Part shown: piece by piece, positions 45,576 through 54,910 of the stretch
Numbering within the stretch: position 1 is the first letter of the stretch
Layout: every line of letters starts with the position of its first letter
Assembly (NCBI RefSeq): GCF_004155535.1
Contig: NZ_RYUH01000010.1
Location: 124,001-188,000, forward strand
DNA: 64,000 nucleotides
Direction of reading: 5' to 3'
Origin: Bifidobacterium pseudolongum subsp. globosum
GTDB lineage: Bacteria; Actinomycetota; Actinomycetes; Actinomycetales; Bifidobacteriaceae
Made by a program: the position numbers and the translations under genes
The notes under the pieces: model-generated
What the model was told of the DNA's origin: nothing
Database searches by the model: none
The model's input: only the letters and a program-made list of their open reading frames with translations

Positions 45576-46865
45576 CTATTCCGCGCGCGTGCCACTCACC
45601 CCGAAGAACGGGCGCACGCCGGCCACGGCGTCGAGCAGCGCATGCACGTCGTCCATGGTGTTGTACACACCGAGTGATGCACGGTTCGACGCATAGACGC
45701 CGAAATGCCGGTGCACGGGCTGCGCGCAATGGTGGCCGACGCGGATCGCGATGCCCTGCGCGTCGATGTACTGCCCCACATCGTGCGGATGCACGCCTTC
45801 GACTTCGAACGCCACCGTGCCGATGCGCGCAGTGTCGCTCGTGGGCCCGAGGATGCGCACACCGGGGATGTCCCCAAGCCGCAGCAATTCGCTCGTCAAG
45901 GCGTGCTCGTGTTCGGCGACGGCATCCATGCCGATGGACTGCAGCCACTGGGCGGCCACACCCGCGGCCACGACCTGCGCCACCGGCTGTGTGCCGGCCT
46001 CGAACCGGGCCGGCGGATCCATGTATTGCGCGGGTTTGTCCATCCACGCCAGTTCGACCATCGAACCGCCGAACCATGCCGGGGGCAGTGCCTCGAGCAG
46101 CTCACGGCGCCCATACAGGAACCCGGCCCCGGTCGGCCCGTACATCTTGTGGGCGCTGAACGCGGCGAAATCGACGTCGAGCGCATGGAAGTCCACCGGC
46201 AGATGCGGCACCGACTGGCAGGCGTCGAGCACGAACACGGCACCCACCTCGTGCGCTCGACGCACGACGGGGGCCAGATCGGTGATGGCGCCGGTCACAT
46301 TGCCCACATGGGTCATCGCCACGACCTTCGTGCGGTCGGTGATCACCTCGTCGGCGGTGTCGGTGCGGATACGCCCCTCGTCGTCGAGCGCGAACCATGT
46401 GAGCGTGGCGCCCGTGCGCGCGGCAAGCTCCTGAAACGGCAACAGCACGGAATGGTGTTCGGCCTGGGACACGACGATCTCGTCGCCCGGCCCGAGCGCG
46501 AACCGCCGTGCGGCGGCAGGCCCGCGACCCATCGAGGCATAGCCGAAGGCGGTGGCGAGCAGATTGAGGCCCGCGGTGGCGCCGGCGGTCACCACAAGCT
46601 CTTCACGCCCCTCTTCGGCCGAAGCGCCGACGAAGCGGGCCATGGCGGCACGGGCGTCTTCGAACGCGACCGTGCTGCGCGCGGCGAGCTCATGGGCGCC
46701 ACGGTGCACGCCCGCGTTGATCGACTCGTAGAACCCGCTTTCCGCATCGATCACGGCCTGTGGTTTCTGGGCCGTGGCCGCCGAATCCAAATACACCAAC
46801 GGGCGACCATGGACCTGCTGGTCCAGGATTGGGAACTGTCGGCGAATCGCCTCGAAATCTGCCAT
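45576..46865 (-). CDS. sufS: Cysteine desulfurase SufS
   Basis: A PLP enzyme of the SufS (group II) type that releases sulfur from cysteine for Fe-S cluster assembly. The PLP lysine is in FSAHKMYGP, the persulfide cysteine is Cys380 in RVGHHCAQPVH, and the N-terminus YLDSAATAQKP is typical. The length is 429 residues from the ATG at 46865, with GGAG six bases upstream. It lies between sufC (15 bp) and sufU. Confidence 0.95.
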   Translation of the reverse strand: MADFEAIRRQFPILDQQVHGRPLVYLDSAATAQKPQAVIDAESGFYESINAGVHRGAHELAARSTVAFEDARAAMARFVGASAEEGREELVVTAGATAGLNLLATAFGYASMGRGPAAARRFALGPGDEIVVSQAEHHSVLLPFQELAARTGATLTWFALDDEGRIRTDTADEVITDRTKVVAMTHVGNVTGAITDLAPVVRRAHEVGAVFVLDACQSVPHLPVDFHALDVDFAAFSAHKMYGPTGAGFLYGRRELLEALPPAWFGGSMVELAWMDKPAQYMDPPARFEAGTQPVAQVVAAGVAAQWLQSIGMDAVAEHEHALTSELLRLGDIPGVRILGPTSDTARIGTVAFEVEGVHPHDVGQYIDAQGIAIRVGHHCAQPVHRHFGVYASNRASLGVYNTMDDVHALLDAVAGVRPFFGVSGTRAE

Positions 46866-46880
46866 CGCGCGCTCCAAAGG

Positions 46881-47660
46881 TCAGGCCAGGGCGGACTCGG
46901 AATCCGAGCCTTCCGGCAGGTATTCGTCGTACCCGCGCTCCTCGAGCTCGTCCGCGAGCTCAGGCCCACCGGTCTTGACGAAATGACCGTCGGCGAACAC
47001 ATGCACGATGTCGGGCTTGATGTACTTGAGGATGCGCGTGTAGTGCGTGACCATGAGGATGCCGAAATCGTTCGCTTCCTTGGCGCGGTTGACGCCTTCG
47101 GACACGATGCGCAGCGCATCGACGTCCAGGCCGGAATCGGTTTCGTCGAGGATCGCGAACTTCGGCTTGAGCAGTTCGAGCTGCAGCACTTCGGCGCGTT
47201 TCTTCTCACCGCCGGAGAATCCTTCGTTGACCGAACGGGTGGCGAATTTCGGATCCATCTTGAGGCGCTTCATCGCCTCGGTGAGCTCCTTGGTCCATGT
47301 GCGGATCGCCGGGGCCTTGCCGTCGATCTCGGTTTTCGCGGTGCGCAGGAAGTTCGTCATCGAGACGCCCGGCACCTCGACCGGGTACTGCATGGCGAGG
47401 AACAGGCCCGCCTTGGCGCGCTCATCCGGCGTCATGAGCAGGATGTCTTCGCCGTCGAGCAGCACCTGCCCGGAATCGACCTCGTACTTGGGGTGGCCGG
47501 CGAGTGTGTAGGCGAGCGTCGACTTGCCCGAGCCGTTGGGGCCCATGATTGCGTGCGTCTCGCCCGAATTGACGGTCAGGTTCACGCCGCGCAGGATCTG
47601 CTTACGCCCTTCCTTGATTTCCACCGAGGCGTACAGGTCTTTGATTTCAAGAGTGGACAT
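46881..47660 (-). CDS. sufC: Fe-S assembly ATPase SufC
   Basis: The ABC-type ATPase of the SufBCD scaffold complex. Walker A GPNGSGKST, signature FSGGEKKRAEVLQ and Walker B AILDETDSGLD are the exact SufC forms. It has 259 residues. GGAG in the tail of sufD precedes the ATG, and the gap to sufD is 3 bp. Confidence 0.97.
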   Translation of the reverse strand: MSTLEIKDLYASVEIKEGRKQILRGVNLTVNSGETHAIMGPNGSGKSTLAYTLAGHPKYEVDSGQVLLDGEDILLMTPDERAKAGLFLAMQYPVEVPGVSMTNFLRTAKTEIDGKAPAIRTWTKELTEAMKRLKMDPKFATRSVNEGFSGGEKKRAEVLQLELLKPKFAILDETDSGLDVDALRIVSEGVNRAKEANDFGILMVTHYTRILKYIKPDIVHVFADGHFVKTGGPELADELEERGYDEYLPEGSDSESALA

Positions 47661-47663
47661 CGC

Positions 47664-48890
47664 TTACTTCTCCTCCAATACGGTCTGCATGGCGCTGGAT
47701 TCGCCGCGCGCCAGACGGCGGTCGATTGCTTGCATCAGGTGGCCGGCGATCTGCTCGATGCCGATCTCTTCGACGAGTTCGCCGAAGAAGCCACGCACCA
47801 CGAGTTTGCGCGCCTCCCGTTCGGGGATGCCGCGCGAGCACAGGTAGAACAGCTCCTCGTCGTCGAACCTGCCGACCGAGCTCGCATGCCCGGCGCCCAC
47901 GATGTTGCCGTTCTCGATTTCGAGGTTCGGTTCGGAATCCGCCACAGCGCCCGGGGTGAGCACGAGGTTGCGGTTGAGTTCATAGGAGTCGGTGCCCGGC
48001 GCGGTGGGTTCGATGAGCGCATTGCCGACCCACGTGGAGTGCGCGCCCTTACCGCTGAGCGCACCCTTGTAGACGACGCGCGAACGGCATTCGGGGTGGT
48101 TGTGCACGACCATCGTGCGGTGCTCGATGTGCTCGCCCGGATCGACGAAATAGATGCCGAGCATGTTGAGGTCGCCATGCTCGCCACCGAAATCCTGGTC
48201 CATGCGGATGCGCACGACATCGCCGCCCAGGGTGACGACCGAATGGCGCAGCGACGACTCATTGCCCACATGGATGCGGTGCGACGCCACATGCTTCGAA
48301 TCCGTGGTCCATTCCTGCACGAACGTCGTGCTGATGTGCGCGTCGTCGCCGGTCACGATCTCGACGCCTTCGGCCAAGCGCGCCTGACCGTCGTGCTGCA
48401 CGACGACATCGCCGTGCACGCGGTCGCGCGCATTGATCACGAGGTGCAGCGCGTCGAGGTCGAGGCCATTGCCATGCACCTGCACGAGGACCGGCTGGTC
48501 CGGCTCTCCCAGCATGTCCACGACGGTGGCCGTGCGTACGCTGTTCCATTCCACCACCGACACGCGGTCGTTGGGCTTGCTCACCGTGCCGCTCAGATCG
48601 CAGCCGATGTCCACACGGCGCACCTGCACGACCGACTCATCGATCGCGGAGCCGTCGATGTACCGCACGTCCACGCTTGTCGCGCCGCTCGGCTTGAACA
48701 CGTCGAAGAACTCCTCGATGCGCTCGACCGGCGTGAAGCGCCAATCCTCCTGCTTGCGCGTCGGCATGGCGAAATCGGCCAGGTCGAACGAGCGTGGGTT
48801 GGTGTCCGCGCTCGACGGCATCGCCGCGGGCACAGCGTACGGGTCGTTGGGATCCGCGACCGGGATGTTGATTTCTTTGCGGTCTGCCAT
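47664..48890 (-). CDS. sufD: Fe-S assembly protein SufD
   Basis: SufD pairs with SufB in the SufBC2D scaffold. The C-terminal beta-helix region contains HVGNESSLRHSVVTLGGDVV and GHASSVGRFDDEELFYLCSR, the shared SufB/SufD core with the essential histidine region. It has 408 residues. The start is 3 bp after the sufB stop with only a weak ribosome-binding site, so translation is probably coupled. Confidence 0.95.
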   Translation of the reverse strand: MADRKEINIPVADPNDPYAVPAAMPSSADTNPRSFDLADFAMPTRKQEDWRFTPVERIEEFFDVFKPSGATSVDVRYIDGSAIDESVVQVRRVDIGCDLSGTVSKPNDRVSVVEWNSVRTATVVDMLGEPDQPVLVQVHGNGLDLDALHLVINARDRVHGDVVVQHDGQARLAEGVEIVTGDDAHISTTFVQEWTTDSKHVASHRIHVGNESSLRHSVVTLGGDVVRIRMDQDFGGEHGDLNMLGIYFVDPGEHIEHRTMVVHNHPECRSRVVYKGALSGKGAHSTWVGNALIEPTAPGTDSYELNRNLVLTPGAVADSEPNLEIENGNIVGAGHASSVGRFDDEELFYLCSRGIPEREARKLVVRGFFGELVEEIGIEQIAGHLMQAIDRRLARGESSAMQTVLEEK

Positions 48891-48893
48891 CGG

Positions 48894-50390
48894 TCAGCCC
48901 ACCGATCCTTCCATCTGCAGTTCGACAAGGCGATTGAGCTCAAGCGCGTATTCCATCGGCAGCTCACGGCTGATCGGTTCGACGAACCCGCGCACGATCA
49001 TCGCCATCGCCTCTTTTTCTTCGATGCCACGGCTCATCAGGTAGAACAACTGGTCTTCCGAGACCTTCGACACCGTCGCCTCGTGGGCCATCGACACGTC
49101 GTCTTCGCGCACGTCGACATGCGGATAGGTGTCGGAACGTGAGAAATCGTCCACGAGCAGCGCGTCGCACACCACGTTCGAGCTGGCGCCCTCCGCGCCG
49201 TCCACGATCTTGACGAGACCGCGGTAGGCGCTGCGGCCGCCGCCGCGCGAAATCGACTTGGCCACGATCGTCGAGCTCGTGTGCGGGGCCAGATGGATCA
49301 TCTTGGCGCCGGTGTCCTGGTATTGGCCTTGGCCGGCGAAGCCAAGCGACATCGTGGACGCGTTCGCATACGGTTCGGCGAGAATGCACGCCGGGTATTT
49401 CATCGTCGCCTTCGAGCCGATGTTGCCGTCGACCCATTCCATCGTGGCGCCTTCGCGCACATAGGCGCGTTGCGTGACGAGGTTGTAGACGTTGTTCGAC
49501 CAGTTCTGCACGGTCGTGTAACGCACGCGCGCGTTCTTCTCGACGATGATCTCGACGATCGCGGCGTGCAGCGAGTCGGTCGAGTAGATCGGCGCGGTGC
49601 AGCCTTCCACATAGTGCACGTACGAGCCTTCGTCGGCGATGATGAGCGTGCGTTCGAACTGGCCCATGTTCGGCGTGTTGATGCGGAAGTAGGCCTGCAG
49701 CGGGATGTCGACGTGCACGCCCTTCGGCACATACACGAACGAGCCGCCCGACCATGCGGCGGTGTTGAGCGCGCCGAATTTGTTGTCTTCCGGCGGCACG
49801 ACGGTGCCGAAGTACTTCTTGACGAGCTCGGGGTATTCGCGCACCGCGGTGTCGGTGTCGACGAAGATGACGCCCTGCTTGGCGAGGTCCTCCTGGATCG
49901 AGTTGTAGATGACCTCGGATTCGTACTGTGCCGCGACACCGGAGACGAGACGGCTTTTCTCCGCTTCGGGGATGCCAAGGCGGTCGTAGGTCTCGCGGAT
50001 GTCGTCGGGCAGGTCCTCCCATGTGGCGGCCTGCTTGCCGACCGGCTTGACGTAGTACTTGAAGTCCTGCGCATGGAAGCCGGAAAGGTCGACGCCCCAT
50101 TTCGGCATGGGCTGTTCGACGAACGCCTTGTACCCGCGCAGGCGCATATCGAGCATCCATGCGGGTTCGCCCTTGTCCGCCGAGATCTCACGGACCACCT
50201 CTTCGCTGATGCCCTTCTTGGCGGCCTCGCCGGCGGCATCCGAATCATGCCAGCCGTACGAGTATTCACCGAATTGCTCGATGATCTCGTCATCTTGTCT
50301 TATCTTGTCTTCATTGACGCGTCCTCGATCAGCCACATACTGGTTCATCTCCACGTCAGACGCTGCGTTGGGCAAAGGATGTTCCGCCAC
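48894..50390 (-). CDS. sufB: Fe-S scaffold protein SufB
   Basis: SufB is the cluster-building subunit of SufBC2D. Typical stretches are present: [56 protein letters not shown] (with the conserved cysteine) and [14 protein letters not shown]. It has 498 residues. The start is GTG at 50390, with GGAGG nine bases upstream. It is the first gene of sufBDCSU; no IscR or SufR regulator gene is visible inside the window. Confidence 0.96.
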   Translation of the reverse strand: MAEHPLPNAASDVEMNQYVADRGRVNEDKIRQDDEIIEQFGEYSYGWHDSDAAGEAAKKGISEEVVREISADKGEPAWMLDMRLRGYKAFVEQPMPKWGVDLSGFHAQDFKYYVKPVGKQAATWEDLPDDIRETYDRLGIPEAEKSRLVSGVAAQYESEVIYNSIQEDLAKQGVIFVDTDTAVREYPELVKKYFGTVVPPEDNKFGALNTAAWSGGSFVYVPKGVHVDIPLQAYFRINTPNMGQFERTLIIADEGSYVHYVEGCTAPIYSTDSLHAAIVEIIVEKNARVRYTTVQNWSNNVYNLVTQRAYVREGATMEWVDGNIGSKATMKYPACILAEPYANASTMSLGFAGQGQYQDTGAKMIHLAPHTSSTIVAKSISRGGGRSAYRGLVKIVDGAEGASSNVVCDALLVDDFSRSDTYPHVDVREDDVSMAHEATVSKVSEDQLFYLMSRGIEEKEAMAMIVRGFVEPISRELPMEYALELNRLVELQMEGSVG

Positions 50391-50482
50391 AGGTCGCCGC
50401 CTCCATTCACAAACTACCGGACAATACCAATTCCTGACCTAACGTAACAGACCGGCGCGCAAACACGCCAGAGGCCGCCACG

Positions 50483-52126
50483 TCACTGCTGTACATGAAC
50501 GCTCGTGCCCATGCCGGCGAAGTCGTAGAACCACTCCGCCACATCCCAGCCGATGCCGATGCAGCCGTGCGACGTGTTCGCACCCATCGCGGCGATCTGC
50601 GCGTCGGAGTACGGCGTGCTCGTGGCGATGCGGTGGATCGCGCAGCCCGACTTCGAGAAGTAGTTCACGAAGCCGACGCCCTTGACGTCCCAGGTCTCCT
50701 TCTTGCCATCGGAGAGCGTGAGCGTGCCGGACATGTCCTGTGTGGGGTACTTGAGCCAGATCTCGAAATCGCCCAGCGGCGTGCACATGTCGCCCGAGGG
50801 GTTGCACGCGCCGGTCGCATAGTCGTTGCCCTGCCCAGCGGACATCGAGAACGACTTGACGAGCTTGTCGTCCTGATACGCGTAGACCTTGTGGTCGGAC
50901 AGGTCGACGACCACATGGCGCTTGATCTGCTTGACCTTCATCGGGTCGACCTCGCCGGCCACTTTGACTGTGCCCTTGCCTTCGGTGAGCACCGGCAGCG
51001 CGTCGACGCCGATCGAGGCGTCTGCGCCGTCTTTGATCTTGACGCCGTCGTGGCCTTCCTCGATCACTTCCGTCTCGGTGCCGTTGCCGTTCACAATGAC
51101 CTCGCGGTCCACTTTGGTGGAGGTGAGCGAGCCCTTGATCGTTTCGTCGTACTGCTGCTGCAGTTTGTCGGCGCTGAAGACGAGCACGCCGTTGCGTGCT
51201 TCGTTTTCGTCGAGCGCAGCCTCGGTGTCGGGTTCGATGCGCGACGAGGCGATGAGCATCGGCGCGGTGAACTGTGCGATCTCATGGTCGCCGACCGCGA
51301 CGCCCACCTTGTTCGCCACCAGTTCGTCCACCGTCTGCTTGGCCTGCGTGGCCACGGCATCGGTGACCTGCGGTTCGATGTCCTTGAGCTCGACCGTCAC
51401 CGTCTGCGGCTTGGTGTCGCCGAACGATTCGATGGCCGCGACCGCGGCTTCTGCGGCCTCGGTGGGGTCCGCGCCGCTGCCGTTGGCCGCGGGGGTCACC
51501 TCGACCTCACCGCTGTCTTCGTTGACGGTCAGCTCCGCATTGACTGGCTTGACGCTGTTGGTGCCCAGATGTTCATCGAGCACGGTGGGATCGGCCTGCG
51601 CCACGTCGATGGAAGGGGCCACGTCTTTCTTGTCCCAGAACGCGTAACGGTCCCACACGGGGTCGTTGCGCTTGGCGTCCACCGCATCATGTGCGATCGC
51701 CTGCGCGTCCACGCTCACCCCAAGGTCCTTGGCGCTCACTTCGGCGGTCTTGTCGCCGTAGGCCACCGGCACCTTGGTGGCGTTCACCTGATCGTCGATC
51801 ATCGTGGCGATCTGCTGTTGTGTCTTGCCGGCCACATCGTGCCCCCACAGCGTGGTGCCCGGCAGCGCGCGGTTCTGGAAGAACGCGAATGTGCCAAAGC
51901 CCGCCGCCACAAGCAGCACGACCACGGCGAGCACGATCCACGGCCAGACATGATGCCGTTTGGCAGGCGCCGCGGGGGCCGCCGCCGCGTTGAACCCGTC
52001 GATCGGCTCGACGGAAGGCAATGGAGTGAACGCCTGGGTCCGCTCCCCCTCGGTGCGGTGGACAGGTCCATTCGGCGTGCCGCCGCCGCCCTGGGGCAAC
52101 GGCTGGTTTCCATCGTGCAAAGACAT
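50483..52126 (-). CDS. Membrane-anchored L,D-transpeptidase
   Basis: This cell-envelope enzyme cross-links peptidoglycan stems by 3-3 bonds or attaches proteins to them. It has a Gly/Pro-rich cytoplasmic N-terminus, one membrane helix (about residues 61-83), a long extracellular region resembling the PG_binding_4 domains common in such actinobacterial proteins, and a C-terminal YkuD domain with GCAIHRIA and the active-site SHGCIG (Cys522). The 547-residue form is intact. GAGGA precedes the ATG at 52126. It lies between sufB and pyrG as its own unit. Confidence 0.92.
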   Translation of the reverse strand: MSLHDGNQPLPQGGGGTPNGPVHRTEGERTQAFTPLPSVEPIDGFNAAAAPAAPAKRHHVWPWIVLAVVVLLVAAGFGTFAFFQNRALPGTTLWGHDVAGKTQQQIATMIDDQVNATKVPVAYGDKTAEVSAKDLGVSVDAQAIAHDAVDAKRNDPVWDRYAFWDKKDVAPSIDVAQADPTVLDEHLGTNSVKPVNAELTVNEDSGEVEVTPAANGSGADPTEAAEAAVAAIESFGDTKPQTVTVELKDIEPQVTDAVATQAKQTVDELVANKVGVAVGDHEIAQFTAPMLIASSRIEPDTEAALDENEARNGVLVFSADKLQQQYDETIKGSLTSTKVDREVIVNGNGTETEVIEEGHDGVKIKDGADASIGVDALPVLTEGKGTVKVAGEVDPMKVKQIKRHVVVDLSDHKVYAYQDDKLVKSFSMSAGQGNDYATGACNPSGDMCTPLGDFEIWLKYPTQDMSGTLTLSDGKKETWDVKGVGFVNYFSKSGCAIHRIATSTPYSDAQIAAMGANTSHGCIGIGWDVAEWFYDFAGMGTSVHVQQ

Positions 52127-52176
52127 TGGCTTCCTCGTGCTGTTCAGATACTGATAATGCGAGTCTTATTATGCAA

Positions 52177-52255
52177 CATGGCCGTGAACGCCACAGTGCT
52201 CACGGCCATGATACCTACAAAACGTGCACGCGCAATGTGGTGTACGCCACATTGC
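52177..52255 (-). terminator. Two hairpins after pyrG
   Basis: CATGGCCGTGA/TCACGGCCATG (52177-52187 and 52200-52210) and GCAATGTGG/CCACATTGC (52232-52240 and 52247-52255) form two consecutive hairpins in the short gap downstream of the pyrG stop on the minus strand. Confidence 0.65.
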
Positions 52256-52270
52256 ACGGGGTTTGCACAC

Positions 52271-53947
52271 TTACTGTGCGATGTGGAGGCGCTCCTCCTT
52301 GTGCTCGAGCGCGGCCTTGACGAGCCCCGCGAACAGCGGATGCGGCTTGGTGGGACGCGACTTGAACTCCGGGTGCGCCTGGGTGGCCACATAGAACGGG
52401 TGCACCTCGCGTGGCAGTTCCACGAACTCGGTGAGTTCGCCATCCGGGCTCTGGCCGGAGATGACGAGACCGCCGTCGCGCAGCTGCTGCTTGTAGGCCA
52501 CGTTCACCTCGTAGCGGTGGCGGTGGCGTTCGGTCACATGCGTCGTGCCGTACAGTTCGGCCACGAGGGAATCCTCGAGCAGATCCGCCGGGTAGGAACC
52601 CAGGCGCATCGTGTGGCCCATGTCGCCATTGCCGGCCACGATGTCCTTCTGCTCCTCCATCGTCGCGATCACGGGGTTCGGGCAATCCGGGTCGAACTCG
52701 GTGGAACCGGCGTCGGCGATGCCCAGCACGTCGCGGGCGTATTCGATGACCATGGACTGCAGGCCCAGGCACAGGCCAAGCGCCGGGATGCCGTGCTCGC
52801 GGGCGTAGCGCAGGGCGCCGATCTTGCCGTCGATGCCTCGGATGCCGAAGCCGCCGGGCACCACGATGCCGTCCACCTGGTCGAGCGCCGCGGCGGCGCC
52901 TTCCTCGGTCTCGCAACGGTCGGCCGCCACCCACTTGACGTTGACCTTGGCCCAGTTGGCGAACCCGCCGGCCTTGATGGCCTCGGTGACCGAAAGGTAG
53001 GCGTCGGGCAGGTCGATGTACTTGCCCACGATGGCGATGTTGACTTCGTGCTTGGGGTGGTGCACGCGTTCGAGCAGGTCCTCCCACTCGTCCCAATCCA
53101 CGTCGTGGAACGGCAGGCCGAGTTCGCGCACCACATAGGCGTCGAGGCCTTCGTCGAACAGCACCTTCGGCACATCGTAGATGCTGTTGGCGTCCACGCA
53201 GTTCACCACGCCTTCGGCGTCGACGTCGCACATGAGCGAGATCTTGTCTTTGATGGACTGGTTGAGCGGGCGGTCGCTGCGCAGCACGAGCGCATCCGGC
53301 GAGATGCCGAGCTGGCGCAGCATCATCACCGAATGCTGGGTCGGCTTCGTCTTGAGCTCATGGGCGGCCGCGATGTACGGCACGAGCGAGACGTGGATGA
53401 ACATGCAGTTCTCCGGGCCCAGATCGCGGCGCACTTCGCGCGCGGCCTCCATGAACGGCTGGGATTCGATGTCGCCGACGGTGCCGCCGATCTCGGTGAT
53501 GATCACATCGACGTCGTCGGAGGCCTGGGCGCGCATGCGCGACTTGATCTCGTTGGTGATGTGCGGGATCACCTGCACGCACTGGCCGAGGTATTCGCCG
53601 GCGCGCTCCTTGCGGAGCACTTCCTGGTAGATCTGGCCGGTCGTGACATTCGCCTTCTGCGAAAGGAAGACGTCGAGGAAACGCTCGTAGTGGCCGATGT
53701 CGAGATCGGTCTCCGCGCCGTCCTCGGTCACATAGACCTCACCGTGCTGGAACGGGTTCATCGTGCCCGGGTCGACGTTGATGTACGGATCGAGCTTCTG
53801 CTGCAGCACACGCAGGCCACGGCTGCGCAGCAGACGGCCGAGGGAGGAAGCGGTAAGACCCTTGCCAAGGGAGGAAACAACGCCGCCAGTGACGAAAATG
53901 TGCTTGGTGACGTGTTCTTGAGCATTGCCATGTTGTCTTCTAACCAT
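52271..53947 (-). CDS. pyrG: CTP synthase
   Basis: PyrG aminates UTP to CTP with glutamine and ATP. The N-terminal synthase domain starts with [20 protein letters not shown] and contains [20 protein letters not shown]; the C-terminal class I glutaminase shows [12 protein letters not shown] with the nucleophilic Cys. Its 558 residues are normal. No Shine-Dalgarno sequence precedes the ATG at 53947, but a TACCAT hexamer ends eight bases before it, so a leaderless message is possible. It follows the XRE regulator gene by 51 bp. Confidence 0.95.
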   Translation of the reverse strand: MVRRQHGNAQEHVTKHIFVTGGVVSSLGKGLTASSLGRLLRSRGLRVLQQKLDPYINVDPGTMNPFQHGEVYVTEDGAETDLDIGHYERFLDVFLSQKANVTTGQIYQEVLRKERAGEYLGQCVQVIPHITNEIKSRMRAQASDDVDVIITEIGGTVGDIESQPFMEAAREVRRDLGPENCMFIHVSLVPYIAAAHELKTKPTQHSVMMLRQLGISPDALVLRSDRPLNQSIKDKISLMCDVDAEGVVNCVDANSIYDVPKVLFDEGLDAYVVRELGLPFHDVDWDEWEDLLERVHHPKHEVNIAIVGKYIDLPDAYLSVTEAIKAGGFANWAKVNVKWVAADRCETEEGAAAALDQVDGIVVPGGFGIRGIDGKIGALRYAREHGIPALGLCLGLQSMVIEYARDVLGIADAGSTEFDPDCPNPVIATMEEQKDIVAGNGDMGHTMRLGSYPADLLEDSLVAELYGTTHVTERHRHRYEVNVAYKQQLRDGGLVISGQSPDGELTEFVELPREVHPFYVATQAHPEFKSRPTKPHPLFAGLVKAALEHKEERLHIAQ

Positions 53948-53998
53948 GGGTCTTCATGGTATCGCTCCGCCGTGACATGGCGCGGTGTTCATCACCCC

Positions 53999-54901
53999 TC
54001 ACCTGCCCTCGATGATCAGCTCGCTCGCCACGCCGTTGAGTTCGACGATGTTGGGCGAATCCTCGTCCTGTCGCACCCCTGCTCCCACGATTGCGCGCGT
54101 GCGCAGCCCGTGCGTCAGTACGGCGATCGGCACGTCCTTCGGCACGGTGATGCGCGAGGTCGACGACAGTTGGTTGACGTCGACGCGCCCGTCGATCGAC
54201 GCACAGTCGATCTCCATGTCGAGGTTGCAGTTGACCTCCACATGCGCGTGCACGTCGTCGAGGCTGAGCCGCGGCGTGCGCACATCGAGTTCGAGGCCGT
54301 CGCATGTCAGGCCCCGCACATGCGCCTCCTGCGCCTTCGCCGCGCATTCGACCGTCGTCACATACCGCTGCGGCACCCAGATGATCACCGTCACGTCATC
54401 TTTCGCGAGCGTCTCGCTGATGCCGGTGCCGCGGCGCACCTGCACGTCGAGGCGTTTGGGCCTGTCGTCGACCGAGACCTTGAAGTGGCGCGCCAGGCTG
54501 GCCACGGTGTTCGACACGACGCGCACACGCAGCTGCTCGCCGTCATATCCGCGGATCACGCACGCGTAGATCGACCCGCAGTCGATGTCGAAATGCTTGC
54601 CGCCGTCGACGTCGTAGTTCGTGGCGCTTTCGTACCGGTATTCGCCGCGCGCCGGCCCCGCGTGCGCGTCGTCGACGCCGAGCAAGGCGTCGACGCTCAC
54701 CGCGAAGACATCGGCGAGCGCGACGAGGCTTTCGAGTTCCGGCCGGCCGGCGCCGCTTTCCCATTTGGTGATGGCCTGCCGCGAGACGCCGATGCGGCGC
54801 GCGAGTTGTTCCTGCGAGAGCGCGGATTGTGCACGCAGGTCCTTGAGGCGTGTGGAGAATTCCATTGTGCGCGCCTTGGGTGTGGCTGTCTGTTCGTCCA
54901 T
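53999..54901 (-). CDS. XRE-type regulator with DUF4097-like C-terminal domain
   Basis: A 300-residue protein. Residues 17-72 are a helix-turn-helix of the XRE family (LSQEQLARRIGVSRQAITKW). The rest is a long beta-rich region with repeating patterns, like the DUF4097 adhesin-like fold seen next to many such regulators. It has no membrane segment. AGGAG lies seven bases before the ATG. It is downstream of the ATPase/permease pair in the same direction (9-bp gap), which suggests it senses or controls that system. A start 12 codons later is also possible. Confidence 0.85.
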   Translation of the reverse strand: MDEQTATPKARTMEFSTRLKDLRAQSALSQEQLARRIGVSRQAITKWESGAGRPELESLVALADVFAVSVDALLGVDDAHAGPARGEYRYESATNYDVDGGKHFDIDCGSIYACVIRGYDGEQLRVRVVSNTVASLARHFKVSVDDRPKRLDVQVRRGTGISETLAKDDVTVIIWVPQRYVTTVECAAKAQEAHVRGLTCDGLELDVRTPRLSLDDVHAHVEVNCNLDMEIDCASIDGRVDVNQLSSTSRITVPKDVPIAVLTHGLRTRAIVGAGVRQDEDSPNIVELNGVASELIIEGR

Positions 54902-54910
54902 GGTGGTCTC

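Noticed and set aside
45705..49142. Plus-strand open frame of 1145 codons opposite sufS, sufC, sufD and sufB
   Set aside because: Antisense shadow of the suf operon with no recognisable domain.
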